A program made the position numbers and the translations under genes. A stretch of DNA of 35,212 bases from CAIUVD01 sp044338255 (GTDB lineage: Bacteria; Planctomycetota; UBA11346), in contig JBIILZ010000030.1 in the NCBI GenBank assembly GCA_044338255.1, forward strand, positions 1 to 35,212. The letters run 5' to 3'. Every line of letters begins with the position of its first letter. Within the stretch, counting starts at the first letter, position 1. Shown here in pieces: positions 23,027-29,637 of the stretch. The notes under the pieces were generated by a model. That model was not told where the DNA came from, did no database searches, and saw only the letters and a program-made list of their open reading frames with translations.

Positions 23027-24238
23027 TCAGGCGACGCTCGGCAGACCTAGCGCGCGTTGCGCGAGCAAAGATGCCGAAGGTTGGTCGGAGGTTCGCCGCA
23101 GGAGCATCTCGAAACGTTCGATCACCGCCTGCCAGCCGATGCACTCGGCGGTCGCGCGGGCTGCCGGGCGCAAACGCGCGATCTGCGCGGGATGGGCGGC
23201 GAGGATTCCGGCCATGTGCATCCACGAGGCCTCGTCACCGAAATTGGCAAGTAGGCCGTTCTCCTCGTGCTGCACATAGGACTTGGCGGCGGCGTAGTCG
23301 AAGCTCACCGTCGCCAGTCCGCTGGCCATGGCTTCGAGCAGCACATTGCCGAAGGTTTCGCTCATCGAGGGAAAGAGGAAGATGTCGGCCGAGGCATAAT
23401 GCCGCGCGAGGTCGGCGAGCGGCAGGGCGCCGGTGAAATGGACCTCCGGGAACTGCTCCGTGAGTCCGCGCCGCAGGGGGCCCTCACCGACGACGATCAG
23501 CCGGGCCCGCGGCAGGGCCGCACGGATGCGTTGGAAGGCGGCGAGGGCCAGGGGGATGTTCTTCTCGGGAGCCATCCGGCCAACGTGCAGGAGCACTGGA
23601 TCAGAGGGCTGGGCGCCCCACCGGGCACGTAAGGACGGGTCGCGTTTGTCGGGCGAGAACAGCTGTGTATCGACGCCCCGGCCGAGGGTCACGAGGTTGT
23701 CGAAACCGGCCGTCGAAAGTTGCGCGAGGAGGTCCGGACTGGGTACCATGGTCACCCGCGTGCGGTTATGGAAACGCCGCAGATAACCGGCGACCAGACC
23801 GTGCATCAGGCCAAGGCCGTAGTGCCGACTGTAGTCATGGAAGTTGGTGTGGTACGAACTCGCCAGCGGCAGGCGCAGCTCCTCGGCGGCGGACAAGGCC
23901 GAACGCCCGAGCGGACCTTCGGTGGCGATATGGACCACATCCGGGCGTTCCCGGCCCCAGATCTCGCGCAGTCGTCCGCCAGCCGGCAGGCCTAAGCGCA
24001 AACCGTGATAACGGGGAATTGGCAGGCTGGGCAGGACGACGTGGCTTATACCGGTGGCCGGGGCGACGGGAGTTTCGTGCGGCCGGCGGCAGCGGACCAC
24101 CTGGACCGCATGCCCGCGCTGCGCTAAGCCCTCGACCAGACGCCCGAGAGTCATACTAACGCCGTTGATTTCGGGGGGGAAGGTTTCGCTGACGAGCGCG
24201 ATTCGCAACTGCCGGAATTCGGGAAGTGGATGAGCCAT
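23027..24238 (-). CDS. GT4-family glycosyltransferase, probably glycolipid-forming
   Basis: A 403-residue GT-B fold glycosyltransferase. The ATG at 24238 has AGGAG 4 nt upstream. N-terminal motif ETFPPEINGV at 18-27, the SYHTNFHDY segment at 128-136, GRGVDTQLFSP at 186-196, GRMAPEKN at 220-227 and the nucleotide-sugar EX7E region SETFGNVLLEAMASG at 293-307. This is the pattern of the MgtA/PimB/SqdX-like branch, which glycosylates diacylglycerol or phosphatidylinositol. In marine bacteria a related glycosyltransferase (Agt) is encoded beside PlcP and makes glucosyl- or glucuronosyl-diacylglycerol; the arrangement here invites the same reading. The sugar donor cannot be told from sequence. Leads the leftward set GT4-PAP2-phosphoesterase. 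Confidence 0.87.
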   Translation of the reverse strand: MAHPLPEFRQLRIALVSETFPPEINGVSMTLGRLVEGLAQRGHAVQVVRCRRPHETPVAPATGISHVVLPSLPIPRYHGLRLGLPAGGRLREIWGRERPDVVHIATEGPLGRSALSAAEELRLPLASSYHTNFHDYSRHYGLGLMHGLVAGYLRRFHNRTRVTMVPSPDLLAQLSTAGFDNLVTLGRGVDTQLFSPDKRDPSLRARWGAQPSDPVLLHVGRMAPEKNIPLALAAFQRIRAALPRARLIVVGEGPLRRGLTEQFPEVHFTGALPLADLARHYASADIFLFPSMSETFGNVLLEAMASGLATVSFDYAAAKSYVQHEENGLLANFGDEASWMHMAGILAAHPAQIARLRPAARATAECIGWQAVIERFEMLLRRTSDQPSASLLAQRALGLPSVA

Positions 24239-24356
24239 AATCTCCTATAGTCGGAAATGGTGATGAAGAGCTGGTCAAGACTGGGCAAAGACGCGTCGTC
24301 ATCCTTGGGCGCAATGCACATTCTGTCTTTACGAGATATTAATTAATTGGACAATC
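24239..24356. promoter_or_regulatory. Divergent promoter region of the lipid island
   Basis: A 118-bp gap between the leftward GT4 gene and the rightward GH3 gene; it must drive both arms of the lipid island. The right half is AT-rich (GATATTAATTAATTGG near 24335-24350). A single CTGTC near 24323 recalls half of a Pho box, but no second half follows at 11 bp, so PhoB control is not shown by the sequence. Confidence 0.35.
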
Positions 24357-25868
24357 ATGCCCCTCGTGAGCACGGCTTTGTCACTTCTTGCGCCCGCCAT
24401 TCCTCTGTGGCAGCGTTTCACCGCTCCACCGACGACCGCGTCGGCAATCGCGCAGGCGCAGACGCGCACACTCGGCAAGCTCTTGCGCTATCTGGCGCCA
24501 ACGGTGATCGGTCGCCGTTTTGGCCTAGCGGCGATGACCCCCGTCGATTTCCGCGAGCGCATGCCGGTGCTGCAGTACGCCGATCTGCAGGCCGAGATCC
24601 AACAATGTCTCGCCAACCAGGCGGGAGTGTTGTTCCGCGGCCGACCCTTCGCCCTGGCGCAGACCAGCGGTACGACCCGTGAGGCCCAGGCGGCTGAGCG
24701 CTACATTCCACAATCCGCGGCGCTGATGCGCCATCATCGGCGAGGCGGGTCCGCGGCCCTCGCGCGGGTCCTCGGCCAAGCTCCCGAGGTTCTGCGCGGA
24801 CGGATGCTGCTGCTCGGCGGCTGCACCGCGCTCGACCGCCGCCAAGCGGTGCCGGTCGGTGACCTTTCGGGTATCTGTGCGGCGGCCTTGCCGCGCTGGA
24901 TCTCCGGCGCCTATGAGCCCGGACGGGCGATCGCCGATGAGCCCGATTGGGATCGCCGCCTGGAGCTGATGGCCGCGCACCTTGCGCCCTTGGACGTGCG
25001 GCTGGTATCGGGTATTCCCGCTTGGCTGCTGATGCTCTTCGAACGCCTGGCGCAGCGCCATGGGCGGCGAGCGGCGGCGTTGTGGCCCAACCTGCGGGCG
25101 ATGATTCATGGCGGCCACGCCATTGAACCCTTCATCAGCACCTTGGCGGCCCACCTTGATGGCGGTACGCTGATGCAAGAGGTCTATCCCGCCAGCGAAG
25201 CCTTCATCGCCATCGGTCAGCAACCGTGGCGTCTCGGCGACGGCCAGCCGGCGCCCTTGGAGCTGCTGACCGATCACGGCGTGGTCCTGGAATTCGCCGA
25301 CGATGCCGGGCGGATCCACGGCGCCCATGAACTCGATGGCGGTGGCGTGTACCGCGTGCTGGTAACCACGCCCGGTGGCCTGCTGCGTTATCAGGTCGGT
25401 GACCTGGTGCGCGCGGCGGGCCTCGGTGTGGTACGTTTCGCAGGGCGGATCAAGACCCGTATCTCGGTCTTCGGCGAGCATGTCGAAGGTGACGCCCTGG
25501 CGGCGGCCCTCGCCCATGCCACCTCCGCCACCGGCGCGGCCGTGGCTCATTACCACGTCGCGCCACGCCTGCCCTCGCCAGCGCACCCGCACGGAGCGCA
25601 TGAGTGGTTCGTGGAATTCGCGATCGCGCCGGCGGATGCCGCGCTGTTCGCCCAGGCCTTGGACGGGTTCCTTGCCGCCAGCGTGCTTGATTACGCCGCC
25701 CATCGCCAGGGTGGCCAGTTGCTGGCGCCGATCGTGAGTGCCCTGCCGAGCGGCAGCTTCCATGCTTATCTCGCCGCCAAAGGGCACCTCGGCGGGCAGC
25801 ACAAGGTGCCGCAAGCCTGGCCTGACCGGACTATCGCCGATTCTCTCTCACGTTATTCCGGAACTTAA
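24357..25868 (+). CDS. GH3-family acyl-adenylating enzyme
   Basis: A 503-residue protein of the GH3 auxin-responsive-promoter family, adenylating enzymes related to acyl-CoA synthetases. In plants they join carboxylic acids such as indole-acetate or jasmonate to amino acids; the bacterial reactions are mostly unknown. Visible signatures: QTSGTTR near residue 102-108 (ATP phosphate loop), EVYPASEAF near 278-286, and YQVGDLVR near 345-352 in the C-terminal half. Only a weak ribosome-binding site precedes the ATG. It opens the rightward set GH3-hydrolase-BtaA-BtaB, separated by 1 nt from the hydrolase. A role in activating a fatty acid or head group for lipid synthesis is plausible but unproven. 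Confidence 0.82.
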   Translation: MPLVSTALSLLAPAIPLWQRFTAPPTTASAIAQAQTRTLGKLLRYLAPTVIGRRFGLAAMTPVDFRERMPVLQYADLQAEIQQCLANQAGVLFRGRPFALAQTSGTTREAQAAERYIPQSAALMRHHRRGGSAALARVLGQAPEVLRGRMLLLGGCTALDRRQAVPVGDLSGICAAALPRWISGAYEPGRAIADEPDWDRRLELMAAHLAPLDVRLVSGIPAWLLMLFERLAQRHGRRAAALWPNLRAMIHGGHAIEPFISTLAAHLDGGTLMQEVYPASEAFIAIGQQPWRLGDGQPAPLELLTDHGVVLEFADDAGRIHGAHELDGGGVYRVLVTTPGGLLRYQVGDLVRAAGLGVVRFAGRIKTRISVFGEHVEGDALAAALAHATSATGAAVAHYHVAPRLPSPAHPHGAHEWFVEFAIAPADAALFAQALDGFLAASVLDYAAHRQGGQLLAPIVSALPSGSFHAYLAAKGHLGGQHKVPQAWPDRTIADSLSRYSGT

Positions 25869-25869
25869 G

Positions 25870-26832
25870 ATGCGCCCTTCTACCGAGCATTTCGAGCGTA
25901 CGTGTTTTATCACCGAGCATGGGCGGGGCGATCAGCACGCCGTTCTCCTGCCCGGACTGGTGCCGGATGGGGCGGAGACATTCCTCCGCCAGCAACCCTT
26001 GTTCCGCGCCTTCGGCGACGTCACCACGATCAATTATCCGTACAACGGTTTCGACCTCGACCGTCTGCTTGAGGCCCTCGAAAGCCGCATCCGCGCCACC
26101 GCCCAGAGCGGTCAGCGACCGGTGCTGGTGGGGGTCAGCGTCGGTGGTGGCATCGCCCTCGAATTGCTGCGCCGGACCCAGGCCAATCCGCTGCCCTTGG
26201 CAGCGGTGATCCTCGTCAGTCCGCTGACCTGCGTCGATGATCTGGCGCCGATGTTCAAGCGCTTCCTCGATCCCGTGCTGCATCCGCCCGAAGGCACCAC
26301 CGCCACCGAGGCGATCGAGAAGGCCCGGGTGTTCTTCCGCGCCCTCGCCTCGCGTTCGATGGGCGAACCGCTGCGCTCGCGCTGGAAGGCCTTGTTCACG
26401 CCACCGCATGGCTGGATCCAGTTGCGCGAGCATGGCGTCCGGCTGCGCATCGAGCGTACCCTCGATGACATCCCTGCTGCCGGTGGGCTCGAACGCGTGC
26501 AGGCCATTCTGCAATTCATCGGTGTCCATCAGGTGCGCGGCGAGCTCACTAAGGCCCCGACCCTGATTTGCTGGGGCTCACGCGAGCGCCATACCCTGCG
26601 CATGGATGGTCCGGGTACCGGCCTGCTCTGCCGCCCCGATCTGGCCTTCCGCCTCTTTCCTGAGGTCGAGATCCAATGGGTCTATGATCATGACGGCGAG
26701 GCCGTGCCGCATGCCTCGTTGCTGAAGCATGCCCATGCCTTCAATCCATTGTTCAAACGCTTCCTCAAGCGAGTTAATCGTGCGGGCGGCAAGCGCAGCC
26801 TCGATGAGGCCTTGGCCGGTCGGCGGGCATAG
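25870..26832 (+). CDS. Alpha/beta hydrolase
   Basis: A 320-residue alpha/beta-hydrolase-fold protein starting at ATG 25870, one base after the GH3 stop. The longer frame from 25738 is a shadow of the GH3 gene. The nucleophile elbow is GVSVGGG (about residues 83-89, Ser at the centre) following a PVLVG strand; the oxyanion-like segment LLPGLVPDG lies near residue 26. A probable catalytic His is in DHDGEAVPHASLL near residue 285. The position between GH3 and BtaA suggests action on an acyl ester or lipid, perhaps a lipase feeding diacylglycerol or fatty acid to its neighbours; this is inference. Confidence 0.8.
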   Translation: MRPSTEHFERTCFITEHGRGDQHAVLLPGLVPDGAETFLRQQPLFRAFGDVTTINYPYNGFDLDRLLEALESRIRATAQSGQRPVLVGVSVGGGIALELLRRTQANPLPLAAVILVSPLTCVDDLAPMFKRFLDPVLHPPEGTTATEAIEKARVFFRALASRSMGEPLRSRWKALFTPPHGWIQLREHGVRLRIERTLDDIPAAGGLERVQAILQFIGVHQVRGELTKAPTLICWGSRERHTLRMDGPGTGLLCRPDLAFRLFPEVEIQWVYDHDGEAVPHASLLKHAHAFNPLFKRFLKRVNRAGGKRSLDEALAGRRA

Positions 26833-26886
26833 GCTTTCTACCCTGGTTTTTCACCACGTCTTCATTTCCGGTCGCAACCTCCAGGC

Positions 26887-28095
26887 ATGCCTACCGCCAG
26901 CCTGCGCCCAAGTGTGGTTGATCGCCTGAATCAACGTGTCTTCGATGCCCTGTACGGCCGCTCGCTGGTCTACAATACCTGCTGGGAAGATCCGGCTCTG
27001 GATCGCGAAGCGATGCGTCTGGGCGGCGACGACACCATCCTGATGATCACCAGCGCCGGCTGCAATGCCCTCGATTATGCGTTGGATGGACCGAGCCGGA
27101 TCCATGCCGTCGATGCCAATCCGCGGCAGGGGGCGCTCCTCGAACTCAAGATCGCTGGCATCCGCCGTCTCGCGTATGAGGACTTCTTCGCGGTTTTCGG
27201 CCAGGGCGCGCATCCGCGCTTCGACGAACTGTACCATGAGCTCCTGCGCGACGAGCTCTCCCCTTGGGCGCAGACCTTCTGGGATCACCGCCTGCGTTGG
27301 TTCAGCGGTCGCGGTTGGCGCGACAGCTTTTATTTCCATGGCTTGTCGGGGCTTGTCGCGCGCCTGGCGCGGACCTATGTCGGCAAGCGCGGGGCCCTGG
27401 CCCTCGGTCTGCAGCAATTGCTGGCGGTGAAGGATCTCGCCCAGCAACGGGCGCTGTACGATGAGGTGGTGGCGCCGCGGCTGTGGACGGCGCGCATGCA
27501 GTGGGCGGTATCGCGGCAGACGACCATGAGCCTGCTGGGCGTGCCGCATGCTCAGACCAAGCAGGTAGCGCAGGCCCACGCCGATGGCGTCGCCGGCTTC
27601 ATCCGTGCCAGCATCGATCGCGTCTTCCGCGAACTGCCGCTATCGAGCAATTATTTTTGGACGTTGTACCTGCGCGGCCATTACACGCCTGACAACTGCC
27701 CGAACTATCTCACGCCGGCGGGCTTCGCTGCGCTGCGCGGCGGTCTCGTCGAACGCATTTCCGTGCATACCGCGACCGTCAGCGGCTTCCTGCGCAGCTG
27801 CGACGCGGCCCCCACCCGCTTCGTGCTCCTCGATCATATGGATTGGATGAGTCATTTCCGTCCCGCCGATCTCGCCGATGAGTGGGATCTTATCCGTCAG
27901 CGCGCTGCCCCCGGGGCGCAGATCCTCTTCCGTTCGGCGGATACCCGCGCCGCCTACCTCGACGAGGTGCGCACCTCCGACGGCCGCAGCGTGAGCGAGC
28001 AGCTGCGTTACGACGCCGAGCTCGCTGCGGCTTTGCATGCGCGCTGCCGGGTGGGGACCTATGGCGGCTTCCACATCGCGAACCTCCTCCCATGA
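26887..28095 (+). CDS. btaA: SAM:diacylglycerol 3-amino-3-carboxypropyl transferase
   Basis: A 402-residue BtaA (DUF3419) enzyme. It moves the 3-amino-3-carboxypropyl group of S-adenosylmethionine to diacylglycerol, giving diacylglyceryl-homoserine, the first step of the betaine lipid DGTS. Family signatures: YNTCWEDPALDREAM at 29-43, ITSAGCNALDYAL at 54-66, HAVDANPRQ at 73-81 (SAM-binding acidic residue) and LLDHMDWM near 316-323. Length matches BtaA of Rhodobacter-type systems. It starts 54 bp after the hydrolase, and its TGA overlaps the ATG of btaB (ATGA), the usual bacterial pair. In other bacteria these genes respond to phosphate shortage. Confidence 0.94.
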   Translation: MPTASLRPSVVDRLNQRVFDALYGRSLVYNTCWEDPALDREAMRLGGDDTILMITSAGCNALDYALDGPSRIHAVDANPRQGALLELKIAGIRRLAYEDFFAVFGQGAHPRFDELYHELLRDELSPWAQTFWDHRLRWFSGRGWRDSFYFHGLSGLVARLARTYVGKRGALALGLQQLLAVKDLAQQRALYDEVVAPRLWTARMQWAVSRQTTMSLLGVPHAQTKQVAQAHADGVAGFIRASIDRVFRELPLSSNYFWTLYLRGHYTPDNCPNYLTPAGFAALRGGLVERISVHTATVSGFLRSCDAAPTRFVLLDHMDWMSHFRPADLADEWDLIRQRAAPGAQILFRSADTRAAYLDEVRTSDGRSVSEQLRYDAELAAALHARCRVGTYGGFHIANLLP

Positions 28096-28784
28096 TCGCC
28101 GATCTCCCTGTCCTGTGGCGTCTGTTGCGCGGCATGCCGAACACCGGCACGCAGCAGGAGCGTCTCGAAGGATTCTATGCCGGACAGGCGCAGGGTTACG
28201 ACAATTTTCGCGAACGGCTGCTGCAGGGCCGGGCCGAAACCGTGGCCGAGCTGGCGGACAGCCTGCCCGAGACCGGCGCCACGCTGGTCGAGCTCGGTTG
28301 CGGCACCGGTCGCAACCTGGCCTTTCTCGGGGCGCAGCGTCAACGCCTGTGGCGTACGTGGGGGGTCGATTTGTGCCCTTCGCTCCTCGCCCAGGCACGG
28401 GCGCGGGACTGGCCGGATGTGCAGTGGGTGGCCGCCGATGCCACCGTCTGGCGTCCGCCGCAGCAGGTCGACGGCGTGCTCTGCGCATACAGCCTGACCA
28501 TGATCCCGGATTGGTTCCTAGCGATCGACAATGCCATCGCCATGTTGCGACCCGGCGGCACGTTGGCGGTGGTCGATTTTTATGTGCCACGCGAGGCACG
28601 TTTGGGGCGAGTTTTTTGGCCGTGGTGGTTTGGCCATGATGGCGTGCACCCCAATGCCGATCTTCTGCCGTATTTACGTAGCCGCTTGCGCGACGTGACC
28701 GTGACCGAGGGCCGGGCGAGATTGCCCTATGTGCCTGGGGTGCGAGTGCCGTGGTTTCGCATAGTCGGAAAGCCGATGAAATAA
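28092..28784 (+). CDS. btaB: Diacylglyceryl-homoserine N-methyltransferase
   Basis: A 230-residue class I SAM methyltransferase translated from the ATGA overlap with btaA; the longer upstream frame lies inside btaA and is a shadow. Motif I is ELGCGTGRN at 67-75, with VDLCPS downstream and LRPGGTLAVVDFYVP in the C-terminal half. BtaB converts diacylglyceryl-homoserine to DGTS by three N-methylations. Adjacency to btaA makes the assignment strong although the domain alone is generic. Last gene of the rightward lipid set. Confidence 0.92.
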   Translation: MIADLPVLWRLLRGMPNTGTQQERLEGFYAGQAQGYDNFRERLLQGRAETVAELADSLPETGATLVELGCGTGRNLAFLGAQRQRLWRTWGVDLCPSLLAQARARDWPDVQWVAADATVWRPPQQVDGVLCAYSLTMIPDWFLAIDNAIAMLRPGGTLAVVDFYVPREARLGRVFWPWWFGHDGVHPNADLLPYLRSRLRDVTVTEGRARLPYVPGVRVPWFRIVGKPMK

Positions 28785-28883
28785 GCAGCAATAATTGGTG
28801 AAATGGCTGAGGAATCGACCCGCGCAGTTTGCTAAATGTAAGATAATAATTGACGCGGCCAGATGTAGTATTAATGTTTAAGT

Positions 28884-29252
28884 ATGATCATCGGTCCAAC
28901 GCCTTGTCCGCCTTGTCCGCCTCCGGCCCACGGACCTAGCCAGGAGTGGTCTCCTGAACAGGTTGCGCATCTGTCCTTGGCATCACAGGTCGAACCATTG
29001 CTCGGGATCAGCCAGCAACGCATTGACGGCGAAGCTGTTTTAGCTGATTTGTTGAGTAACCGATATTTCAATCTCAACACCACCGGCGCCGATATCTGGC
29101 AGGGGATCGTCAACGGCGACTCCTTGACCCACATTGCTGGTCAGCTGACCACTCGCTATGCCATCGCGCCGTCCTTGGCGCAAGAGAACGTGCTGATTTA
29201 TGTACGCCAATTGGCCAATGCGAGTCTGATTGTCATCCATCGTTCCATGTGA
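28884..29252 (+). CDS. PqqD-like peptide-binding protein with Cys/Pro-rich N-terminus
   Basis: A 122-residue protein whose residues about 47-116 match the PqqD/RRE fold: GEAVLADLLSNRYFNLNTTG, a helix TGADIWQGIV, SLTHIAGQLTTRY and a closing helix to LIVI. PqqD domains bind the leader of ribosomally made peptides and present it to modifying enzymes. The first 20 residues (GPTPCPPCPPPAHGP) are unusual for PqqD, contain two Cys, and are encoded partly by a duplicated 9-bp unit (CCTTGTCCG). It stands before a small candidate precursor and a HExxH enzyme on the same strand. The ribosome-binding site is weak. The upstream 99 bp (28785-28883) are AT-rich and probably carry the cassette promoter; TTGACG occurs near 28850 but no good -10 was fixed. 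Confidence 0.75.
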   Translation: MIIGPTPCPPCPPPAHGPSQEWSPEQVAHLSLASQVEPLLGISQQRIDGEAVLADLLSNRYFNLNTTGADIWQGIVNGDSLTHIAGQLTTRYAIAPSLAQENVLIYVRQLANASLIVIHRSM

Positions 29253-29289
29253 CGCCCGCATCACCCCAGACTCCTGAAAGGGAATCTCC

Positions 29290-29574
29290 ATGAGTAATGA
29301 CCCCCAATCCGTTCGTCCTGGTCCAGGTCCAGGTGATCCGTCGCCAGACTTGGTCTTCGTGGTTCCTGCCTTGACTGAATTGTCCTCCCTGATCGGCAGC
29401 AGTATCCTGCGCGCCGACAGCGAGCAGCAGCAACAACAGCAACAACAGCAGCAGCATAACTCGGTGCGCCGGCGCTTCCTCAATCTCGAGACTTCCTTGC
29501 CCGAGGAAGAGGTCGTGTCCAAGCTGGCGGTTGAGATCCGTCAGTTCAATAAAATTGCTCCGCGCACAAAATAA
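29290..29574 (+). CDS. Candidate RiPP precursor peptide with polyglutamine tract
   Basis: A 94-residue protein with no recognised domain. The ATG at 29290 has a purine-rich GAAAGGGA about 6 nt upstream. Layout: a Pro/Gly-rich start (RPGPGPGDPSPD at 9-20), a short hydrophobic helix-like part (LVFVVPALTELSSLIGSSIL), ten consecutive Gln at 46-55 (mixed CAG and CAA codons, 29425-29454), then a charged tail with RRRFLNLETSLPEEEVVSKL. Its size, position between a PqqD-like protein and a HExxH peptide hydroxylase-like protein, and the terminator right behind it suggest it is the peptide substrate. There is no obvious double-Gly or other cleavage site, so the core is unknown. It may instead be a structural accessory protein. 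Confidence 0.6.
   Translation: MSNDPQSVRPGPGPGDPSPDLVFVVPALTELSSLIGSSILRADSEQQQQQQQQQQHNSVRRRFLNLETSLPEEEVVSKLAVEIRQFNKIAPRTK
29425..29454 (+). repeat. CAR trinucleotide tract encoding ten glutamines
   Basis: Ten codons CAG/CAA in a row within the candidate precursor gene. The mixture of both codons argues against a very recent pure slippage event. Confidence 0.95.
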
Positions 29575-29591
29575 CTCGTGATACCCCGATG

Positions 29592-29625
29592 CCGGCGGAG
29601 CGCTGAGTGCCCCGCCGGTTTTTTT
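29592..29625 (+). terminator. Intrinsic terminator inside the RiPP-like cassette
   Basis: A 7-bp GC stem (CCGGCGG at 29592-29598 with CCGCCGG at 29612-29618) is followed at once by seven T. It lies 17 bp after the candidate precursor stop and just before the ribosome-binding site of the HExxH gene. It would end most transcripts after the precursor and let a minority read on, a common way to make more peptide than enzyme. Confidence 0.8.
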
Positions 29626-29637
29626 GAAAGGAAGCTC

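Noticed and set aside
22950..23225. N-terminal extension of the PAP2 phosphatase to 23225
   Set aside because: The added residues are Arg/Pro-rich and overlap the antisense of the glycosyltransferase; ATG 22949 has a ribosome-binding site and gives a normal PAP2 length.
24300..24350. Pho box in the lipid island promoter region
   Set aside because: Only one CTGTC half-site is seen and no second half at the required spacing.
29578..29637. Upstream extension of the HExxH protein by 20 residues
   Set aside because: The extension is encoded by the terminator hairpin and T run; the GTG at 29638 has a good ribosome-binding site.
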